Both the position numbers and the translations under genes were made by a program. Source: Bulleidia sp. (GTDB lineage: Bacteria; Bacillota_I; Bacilli_A; Erysipelotrichales; Erysipelotrichaceae). Taken from it: DNA of 8,196 nucleotides. Below, piece by piece: positions 1 to 5,302 of the stretch. The stretch spans positions 1-8,196 of the forward strand of contig JAEDEK010000087.1 in assembly GCA_016293365.1 (NCBI GenBank), in the 5' to 3' direction. A model generated the notes under the pieces. The model was given only the letters and a program-made list of their open reading frames with translations, was not told the DNA's origin and did not search any database. Each line of letters opens with the position of its first letter. Positions within the stretch are counted from its first letter, which is position 1.

Positions 1-13
1 ACAGAGATTGTAA

Positions 14-76
14 AAGAGTACATCCAAAACCAGTGACGCTGAATTCACCACCGCCTTATGAGGACGGCGTACTCTT
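14..76 (+). other. Hairpin-rich structured element, probable 3' end of an upstream transcript
   Basis: AAGAGTAC at 14-21 is perfectly complementary to GTACTCTT at 69-76. Two smaller possible hairpins lie inside: GTGA at 33-36 with TCAC at 45-48, and CCGCCT at 51-56 with AGGACGG at 61-67 (one bulged A). Together they could form a three-way junction. The sequence after the closing strand is T-rich but has no clean T run. Because the candidate promoter for the next gene lies downstream of it, I infer that it belongs to an upstream transcript, as a terminator or 3' UTR, rather than being a leader. It matches no riboswitch or RNA family I know. Confidence 0.35.
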
Positions 77-80
77 CTTA

Positions 81-109
81 TTGCTTATAGACATGCATGC
101 AGATATCAT
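81..109 (+). promoter_or_regulatory. Candidate sigma-A promoter of the membrane protein gene
   Basis: TTGCTT at 81-86 and TATCAT at 104-109 are separated by 17 bases. The -10 box matches 5 of 6 consensus bases and the -35 box is weak. Transcription would start near 116, giving a leader of about 16 bases. An 8-bp palindrome, TGCATGCA (94-101), lies in the spacer and could be an operator or chance. Confidence 0.4.
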
Positions 110-131
110 TATTGTGTGAGGTATAAAAATT

Positions 132-1760
132 ATGAACATTTCAATCAAAACAGGTTCACCCCTCAAAAGTCCAGGCAGAACAGTTCTGCTGGTACTGTAT
201 GTGATTGCGGTGGCAGTTGCATACTATGTGATTCTTCCACCATTCAACTGGCATTCACCGGCCTTCTGGGCATTTATGACGCCAGCTGTCTGTGCACTGC
301 TGTTTATTCTTGCTTTACCTGGTAAAAACAAGGTTGTCAAGATGAACCGTTATATCGTCCTTGCCATTGCGGCAATGTTTGTCCTGCCGGCAATTCTCTG
401 GTTTGCAGGGACAAGAATCTTCCATTCCAGAGAATATGCATCCCGTATCCGTATTGAAAACGTATCCTTTGATACGATTGATGAAGTAGATTTTACCAAA
501 ACAGCAATCATCGACCGCGATACGACAGAAGCGTTGGGTGATCGTGTCATGGGCCAGATGTCCGAGCTTGTATCACAGTTTGAAGTCAGCTCTGAATATA
601 CACAGATTTCCTACCAGGACAGTGTATATAGAGTCACACCATTAGAATACGCTGATTTCTTTAAATGGATGGCAAATGTCAAAGATGGTGTACCAGCCTA
701 TATCACAGTGGATTCCACAAATGGCACGGCAAAGCTTGTCAGACTCAAGGATCTTGGTTATGGCAATATGAAGTATGTACCATCTTCTCTGTTCAACTCC
801 AATCTGATGAGACATCTGCGTTTCCAGTATCCAACGGAAATATTCGGTTCTCCGTCTTTTGAAATTGATGAGGATGGTCATCCGTGGTATGTATGCTCCA
901 CATATTCCTATAAGCTTGTCGGAGATAAGAAATATGTCACAGGTGCTATCTTCATGGATCCGATTACCGGTGAAAGTACAAAGTATGATGTGAACTCTGT
1001 TCCTACCTGGGCGGACCGTATCTTTCCAGAAGCACTCGTTGTAGAAGAAATCGGTGACTATGGTTCTCTGCAGAATGGATTCTTCAATTCCTTCATCGGA
1101 CAGAAGGGTGTGATTGCACCATCATCCGGTTATAACTACATTGAAAAGGATGGTGATATCTGGCTGTATACAGGTGTGACTTCCGTCAATGCCGATCAGA
1201 GTAATCTTGGCTTCATCCTTGTCAATCTGCGTACCCATGAAGCACTGCGGATTGATGCACCTGGTGCAGATGAAACAAGTGCGATGAAGAGTGCGGAAGA
1301 TGAAGTACAGAACTATGGATATGAGGCAACATTCCCGGTACTGGTCAATGTCAACGGCAGACCTACCTATCTGATGTCACTGCGTTCTGAAGCAGGAGAA
1401 TCCAAGAGTGTACTGAAGATGTATGCGATGGTAGATGCAACTGACTATCAGAAGGTAACAACCGTTTCCGTTGATCAGGGACTGAATGTGCTGAAAAAGC
1501 AGATGATTGCCATTCAGGGAGGATCTGACAATACAGCTTCATTGGCTACAGAAAAGAAGCAGATTACCGTTATGGATCTGCGTCAGATCATCAATGAAGG
1601 AAATACGATCTATTACTTCAAGGATGAACAGGGCAATCGATACAGAATGAATTTCTCTGTCAGATATGAAGATATACTTGCATTCCTCAATGAAGGAGAT
1701 CAGGTAACAGTGGAATACATTGAATCCGATGATATTTCACTGGTACAGGCCATTTCCTGA
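132..1760 (+). CDS. Conserved membrane-anchored extracytoplasmic protein, unknown function
   Basis: This 542-residue protein has three predicted transmembrane helices at about residues 17-37, 44-62 and 74-94. Positive residues flank them (KSPGR before the first, GKNKVVK between the second and third), which puts the N-terminus in the cytoplasm and residues 95-542 outside. The external part is rich in beta-prone, aromatic stretches. One block at about 270-300 (DPITGESTKYD, then VPTWADRIFPE) reads like a PepSY-type or substrate-like domain. Another, at about 310-435, carries GFFNSFIGQKGV, GYNYI and YTGVTSVNADQSNLGFILV. I recall similar unannotated Firmicutes proteins with this second block, but know no function. 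A small C-terminal domain (about 475-540) may be a beta barrel. GAGG at 118-121 lies ten bases before the ATG and supports this start. The gene is monocistronic, between its own promoter and terminator. A role in the envelope is inference from topology only. Confidence 0.8.
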   Translation: MNISIKTGSPLKSPGRTVLLVLYVIAVAVAYYVILPPFNWHSPAFWAFMTPAVCALLFILALPGKNKVVKMNRYIVLAIAAMFVLPAILWFAGTRIFHSREYASRIRIENVSFDTIDEVDFTKTAIIDRDTTEALGDRVMGQMSELVSQFEVSSEYTQISYQDSVYRVTPLEYADFFKWMANVKDGVPAYITVDSTNGTAKLVRLKDLGYGNMKYVPSSLFNSNLMRHLRFQYPTEIFGSPSFEIDEDGHPWYVCSTYSYKLVGDKKYVTGAIFMDPITGESTKYDVNSVPTWADRIFPEALVVEEIGDYGSLQNGFFNSFIGQKGVIAPSSGYNYIEKDGDIWLYTGVTSVNADQSNLGFILVNLRTHEALRIDAPGADETSAMKSAEDEVQNYGYEATFPVLVNVNGRPTYLMSLRSEAGESKSVLKMYAMVDATDYQKVTTVSVDQGLNVLKKQMIAIQGGSDNTASLATEKKQITVMDLRQIINEGNTIYYFKDEQGNRYRMNFSVRYEDILAFLNEGDQVTVEYIESDDISLVQAIS

Positions 1761-1771
1761 TATACCTGCAG

Positions 1772-1808
1772 GCAGAGTAGACCCTCACCGGTTACTGCTC
1801 TGCTTTTT
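1772..1808 (+). terminator. Rho-independent terminator of the membrane protein gene
   Basis: GCAGAGTAG at 1772-1780 pairs with CTGCTCTGC at 1795-1803 in a 9-bp stem with one G-U pair. A further ACC/GGT pairing is possible inside the 14-base loop. Five Ts follow at 1804-1808. It begins 11 bases after the stop codon. Confidence 0.8.
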
Positions 1809-1826
1809 GTGTTCCATCACAGAAAA

Positions 1827-1856
1827 ATACACCTGGATCATGACTTCCAGGTGTAT
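1827..1856. terminator. Bidirectional terminator between convergent genes
   Basis: ATACACCTGGA at 1827-1837 is the exact complement of TCCAGGTGTAT at 1846-1856, an 11-bp perfect stem with an 8-base loop. On the minus strand it starts three bases after the kinase stop codon and runs into five Ts, so it ends the kinase transcript. On the plus strand it is followed by GTTTTATTTT and acts as a second terminator behind the one at 1772-1808. Confidence 0.85.
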
Positions 1857-1859
1857 GTT

Positions 1860-3059
1860 TTATTTTCTGTTTCTTGCCAGCTTTCTGATTTTCAGAAGCT
1901 GTCTATACAGAAGGGTATATGCGTTTTCAATTCTTTCATCCGTGATGCCTGTAACAGACTGGTATCTGACAAGCATGTTGCCGTATTCTCTTGGGATTTC
2001 CAGCAGTGACTTTGGAAATTCATAGTCATCAAGATCAATATGATTTAAAAGCAGGTCATAGTCGAAATGTCTTCTGTTCAGAAGGGTACATTCATGCTGG
2101 CGGACTTCACTTAGAATCTCATTGTCCTCCACAAGACATCCAAGGCATGTACCTGTATCAAAGATCGGTGTTGTATCGATCCATGTATTTGTATCCGCAT
2201 CCACAAGAATACCCATGTTCTGCGCATGTCTGTCCGTATTCATCAGAATATAATCAAGAAGGATCTGCTGGGATACCTTTTTTCGTGCATCCTTGATACC
2301 ATGGCGATCCAACTGAGCAATATAGCTGGAGAGCTGCAGTTCATCCTTTGGTGCATCGCAATCCATCAGAATCATTTCGGCTGTGACAAGATCCGTGTTT
2401 TCATCCGTCATGCATGGACATACGCTGACCAGGGCATTTTCATATACTTCAGTGTGATATGGCAGTACATTCAGATGCAGCTGTGTACCTAAGGTATAAG
2501 CCAGCCATTCATTGACAGGTTCCATCTGATGGAATGGATAACCGCCTTTTAAAAGCACCAGTCCGTCATTTCTTTCAAACCATGCCTTACGGTGGAATCC
2601 GGCTGTATTGGAGTTAGGTGTAACTCTGGCACGATCTGGATTGATATTGGCAACGGAAGCAAACATCGCAGATCCAAATCCAGCCTGATCAAAGGAATGA
2701 GAAAAGAAACTGACATCTTTCCATTCCACATTCTCGTTTTCTTTTTTCAGCCAGTATGTATCCGATACGGATACAGCATGCGTATATTCCACAAGGTCCA
2801 TCGGATGAGATACTTCCAGTCTGCTCATCAGCTGGGACAGTCCGACTCTGTATCCGGGAATGGATCTGCGGATATACCAGTAGTTGAGTCTGTGCAGGGA
2901 AAGCTCTCCATGTTTTCTGCATCCGATCGGCAGATGTTTTTCATTCAATATTTCCATGACATCCTTGAATGCATGCTGGACTTCAGAATAGTCCGCTTTG
3001 AGTACAGGAATGTCCTTGTGCATCAGCACATAACAGTTTTTCTTTCCAAACAGTTTCAT
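1860..3059 (-). CDS. Orphan HipA-like Ser/Thr protein kinase
   Basis: From the chosen start this is a 399-residue protein. The C-terminal half carries the HipA-type kinase signature: an invariant-lysine strand LLKGG (Lys171), a catalytic loop NTDRHAQN (Asp276, Asn281) and a metal-binding FDTG (Asp301) in place of DFG. All key residues are present, so it is probably active. The N-terminal part (residues 8-165) contains YVLMHKDIPVL, RRSIPGYRVG, SVSDTYWL and WKDVSFF. I recall these blocks from solitary HipA-domain proteins of gut Firmicutes rather than from classical E. coli HipA. No HipB-type antitoxin gene is adjacent on either side. The substrate and role are unknown; toxin or signalling kinase are both possible. 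The start is uncertain: the frame stays open to a GTG at 3141-3143 (427 residues), with another ATG at 3099-3101, and no start has a good ribosome binding site. I chose the ATG at 3057-3059 because the recognised family sequence begins about ten residues later. Confidence 0.8.
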   Translation of the reverse strand: MKLFGKKNCYVLMHKDIPVLKADYSEVQHAFKDVMEILNEKHLPIGCRKHGELSLHRLNYWYIRRSIPGYRVGLSQLMSRLEVSHPMDLVEYTHAVSVSDTYWLKKENENVEWKDVSFFSHSFDQAGFGSAMFASVANINPDRARVTPNSNTAGFHRKAWFERNDGLVLLKGGYPFHQMEPVNEWLAYTLGTQLHLNVLPYHTEVYENALVSVCPCMTDENTDLVTAEMILMDCDAPKDELQLSSYIAQLDRHGIKDARKKVSQQILLDYILMNTDRHAQNMGILVDADTNTWIDTTPIFDTGTCLGCLVEDNEILSEVRQHECTLLNRRHFDYDLLLNHIDLDDYEFPKSLLEIPREYGNMLVRYQSVTGITDERIENAYTLLYRQLLKIRKLARNRK

Positions 3060-3200
3060 AGCACCCGTATTGTATATGGAACGTTCCTGTTTTACAAACA
3101 TATTGCGCCATATAAGCTGATTTATGCTTATGTAACCGGTCACACCCTTTTCATGACATAATTTTCACTTTTCAAAGAAGGTCTGCAGGATTATTCTTAT

Positions 3201-3209
3201 TGGTATAGT
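3201..3209 (+). promoter_or_regulatory. Candidate extended -10 promoter of glmS
   Basis: TGGTATAGT at 3201-3209 fits an extended -10 element (TGN followed by TATAGT). The -35 region around 3181-3187 is poor, as is common for extended -10 promoters. Transcription would start near 3216, leaving a leader of only about 28 bases. The same bases, read as ATTGGTATAG (3199-3208), resemble the left half of a NagR/DasR-type operator; the right half does not match well. Confidence 0.45.
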
Positions 3210-3223
3210 TACTCAATTGAGTA
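3210..3223. promoter_or_regulatory. 14-bp perfect palindrome, probable operator at glmS
   Basis: TACTCAATTGAGTA is a perfect inverted repeat lying directly after the -10 box, over the predicted glmS transcription start. A bound repressor there would block glmS, and could also affect the divergent kinase gene. The half site ATTGAGTA recurs imperfectly as ATTGGTA at 3199-3205. The binding protein is not identifiable; MarR- or GntR-type dimers would suit the geometry. Confidence 0.5.
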
Positions 3224-3243
3224 TATAAAAGGAGATTTGACTT

Positions 3244-5112
3244 ATGTGTGGAATCGTTGGATATACAGGTAACAGACAGGCAGGACCGGTACTTCTGGAA
3301 GGGCTGGCCAAGCTGGAATATCGTGGCTATGACTCAGCAGGTCTTGCGGTCAGAAACGGCAGTGCACCATCTGAAGTAGTAAAGGCAAAGGGAAGACTGT
3401 CTAACCTTTCTGATAAGACGGATGGAGGAAATGCATTAAAGGGTACATGTGGAATTGGACATACAAGATGGGCAACCCATGGAGAACCAAGTATTGTCAA
3501 TGCCCATCCGCATGTTTCCGGTAACTGTACAGGCAGTGGTTCAGGTACGGTAGAGTCTGAAGTGGTGGGTGTACATAACGGCATCATTGAAAACTATCAG
3601 GAACTCAAGGATAAACTGGTGCGTCATGGCTACAGCTTCTACAGCCAGACGGATACGGAAGCTGCTGTCAAGCTTGTAGATTATTACTACAAGAAATATA
3701 AAATGGGACCGGTCGATGCCATTGCCAAAGCAATGGTAAGAATCAGAGGTTCCTATGCACTGGAAATCATGTTCTCTGACTTTCCGGATGAAATCTGGGT
3801 AGCAAGAAAGGAAAGTCCAATGATCATCGGCATCAATGGAGAGGAATCCTTCATTGCTTCCGATGTGCCTGCCATTTTGAAATATACAAGAGATGTATAC
3901 TACATTGATAATCTTGAATTTGCGTGCGTAAAACCAGGTGAAGTACATTTCTATAATCTGGATGGTGATGAGGTTTCAAAGGAAACCGTACAGATCAGCT
4001 GGGATGCACAGGCTGCTGAAAAGGCAGGATTTGAGCATTTCATGATGAAGGAAATCCATGAACAGCCAAAGGCTGTATCGGATACACTGCATTCTCTGGT
4101 GCACGATGGTGTCATTGATTTTTCTGAAACAGGTCTTGATACTGCATACCTTTCTTCCCTGCATCAGATTCATATCGTTGCCTGTGGATCGGCATGGCAT
4201 GTTGGTATGGAAAGCCAGTATGTCATTGAAGATTTTGCCAGAATTCCTGTACGCGTAGAGCTGGCAAGTGAATTCCGTTACAGAAATCCACTGCTGCATG
4301 AAAATGATCTTGTGATTGTGATTTCCCAGTCAGGTGAAACAGCAGATACGCTTGCTGCACTGCGTCTTGCAAAGGCAAATGGATGTAAGGTTATGGCGGT
4401 TGTCAATGTTGTCGGCTCTTCCATTGCCCGCGAAGCAGACTATGTTCTGTATACAAAGGCAGGACCTGAAATCAGCGTAGCAACAACAAAGGCATACAGT
4501 GCCCAGCTGATCGCGATGGATGTATTTGCCATTGCTTTAGCGCAGGCTAAGGGTATGATGGATCAGGATCGCATCAATTCATATCTGAAGGAGCTGGAAA
4601 CCATTCCGGAAAAGATGAACAGAGTTCTGGAAGATAAGGACAGAATCCAGTGGTTTGCTTCCAAGTATGCCAATGCCCATGATGTGTTTTTCATTGGCAG
4701 AGGCATCGACTATGCCGTGTGTCTGGAAGGAAGTCTGAAACTTAAGGAGATTTCCTATGTTCATTCAGAAGCATACGCAGCAGGGGAACTCAAGCATGGT
4801 ACGATTTCCTTAATTGAAAACGGTACACTTGTCATCGGTGTTCTGACACAGAACAGCCTGTATGAAAAGACTGTTTCCAACATGGTTGAATGCAAGAGCC
4901 GTGGTGCCTATCTGATGGGACTGACATCCTATGGCAGATACGAAACAGAAGATCACTGTGACTTTACTGTCTATGTTCCAAAAACAGATGAACACTTCAG
5001 TGGAAGTCTTGCCATCCTGCCATTACAGCTGCTTGGATACTATGTATCCGTGGCCAAGGGACTTGACGTGGATAAGCCGAGAAATCTTGCCAAAAGTGTA
5101 ACCGTAGAATAA
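3244..5112 (+). CDS. glmS: Glutamine--fructose-6-phosphate aminotransferase (isomerizing)
   Basis: This cytoplasmic enzyme makes glucosamine-6-phosphate from fructose-6-phosphate and glutamine, the first committed step to UDP-GlcNAc for peptidoglycan. The N-terminal class II glutaminase domain starts with MCGIVGY, so Cys2 becomes the nucleophile after Met removal. It continues with RGYDSAG (27-33), GHTRWATHG (72-80), HNGIIENY (111-118) and SQTDTEA (134-140). Two SIS sugar-isomerase domains follow: CGSAWHVG (314-321), SQSGETADT (361-369), SVATTKAYSAQ (411-421), and KLKEISYVHSEAYAAGELKHG (499-519). The C-terminal tail KPRNLAKSVTVE contains the conserved Lys617. At 622 residues it is slightly longer than E. 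coli GlmS (609), mainly through a Gly/Ser-rich insertion of about 10-12 residues at 91-110. GGAG at 3231-3234, nine bases before the ATG, supports the start. It is a single-gene unit with its own terminator, and no glmS ribozyme precedes it. Confidence 0.98.
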   Translation: MCGIVGYTGNRQAGPVLLEGLAKLEYRGYDSAGLAVRNGSAPSEVVKAKGRLSNLSDKTDGGNALKGTCGIGHTRWATHGEPSIVNAHPHVSGNCTGSGSGTVESEVVGVHNGIIENYQELKDKLVRHGYSFYSQTDTEAAVKLVDYYYKKYKMGPVDAIAKAMVRIRGSYALEIMFSDFPDEIWVARKESPMIIGINGEESFIASDVPAILKYTRDVYYIDNLEFACVKPGEVHFYNLDGDEVSKETVQISWDAQAAEKAGFEHFMMKEIHEQPKAVSDTLHSLVHDGVIDFSETGLDTAYLSSLHQIHIVACGSAWHVGMESQYVIEDFARIPVRVELASEFRYRNPLLHENDLVIVISQSGETADTLAALRLAKANGCKVMAVVNVVGSSIAREADYVLYTKAGPEISVATTKAYSAQLIAMDVFAIALAQAKGMMDQDRINSYLKELETIPEKMNRVLEDKDRIQWFASKYANAHDVFFIGRGIDYAVCLEGSLKLKEISYVHSEAYAAGELKHGTISLIENGTLVIGVLTQNSLYEKTVSNMVECKSRGAYLMGLTSYGRYETEDHCDFTVYVPKTDEHFSGSLAILPLQLLGYYVSVAKGLDVDKPRNLAKSVTVE

Positions 5113-5119
5113 TTCTTAC

Positions 5120-5150
5120 AGCATGGTGCGCAAAGACATCATGCTTTTTT
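5120..5150 (+). terminator. Rho-independent terminator of glmS
   Basis: AGCATGGTG at 5120-5128 pairs with CATCATGCT at 5137-5145 in a 9-bp stem with one G-U pair and an 8-base loop. It runs into six Ts at 5145-5150, and lies eight bases after the glmS stop codon. Confidence 0.85.
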
Positions 5151-5231
5151 GGCGGACAAAACAAATTCTCTTTAGTGTCTATCAGCTGCAATGTAAGCAC
5201 GAATGTATTTTCATAGGTCTGGCACCATAAT

Positions 5232-5247
5232 ATGTAAACGTTTTCTT
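5232..5247 (+). promoter_or_regulatory. Catabolite response element (cre)-like site at ppdK
   Basis: The 16 bases ATGTAAACGTTTTCTT fit the CcpA consensus WTGNNARCGNWWWCAW at every position but one (T instead of A at position 15). The core AAACGTTT is a perfect palindrome. Its centre lies about 41 bases before the predicted ppdK start, touching the -35 box. That position is compatible with either activation or repression. The CcpA gene itself is not in the window. Confidence 0.6.
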
Positions 5248-5274
5248 GAGATAAAGAAGTATTTAGGCTATAAT
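5246..5274 (+). promoter_or_regulatory. Sigma-A promoter of ppdK
   Basis: TTGAGA at 5246-5251 and a perfect TATAAT at 5269-5274 are spaced by 17 bases. Transcription would start near 5281, about 22 bases before the start codon. This is the best promoter in the window and fits a strongly expressed metabolic gene. Confidence 0.8.
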
Positions 5275-5290
5275 GTACTACAGATTTATT

Positions 5291-5297
5291 AAGGAGG
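5291..5297 (+). promoter_or_regulatory. Ribosome binding site fixing the ppdK start
   Basis: AAGGAGG lies five bases before the ATG at 5303. The open frame extends ten codons further upstream to a codon at 5273, but that codon overlaps the -10 box and precedes this site, so the longer start can be dismissed. Confidence 0.85.
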
Positions 5298-5302
5298 CTA
5301 TA

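Noticed and set aside
1..131. tRNA, THF-, ZTP- or guanidine-type riboswitch in the first 131 bases
   Set aside because: Short strings such as CCGCCT and ACGGCG recall parts of these RNAs, but the conserved cores and arrangement are missing.
116..325. 69-codon frame overlapping the start of the membrane protein gene
   Set aside because: It begins within the ribosome binding region of the real gene, lacks its own binding site and encodes no plausible protein.
2592..3161. Plus-strand open frame of 189 codons opposite the HipA-like kinase
   Set aside because: It is a shadow of the kinase gene, which has intact catalytic motifs. The translation has no recognisable feature.
3224..3229. TATAAA as an alternative -10 box for glmS
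   Set aside because: Transcription would start around 3236, downstream of the ribosome binding site at 3231-3234, so the message could not be translated normally.
5273..5302. Ten-codon N-terminal extension of PpdK
   Set aside because: It overlaps the -10 box and the predicted transcription start. The AAGGAGG at 5291-5297 and the family's usual N-terminus point to 5303.
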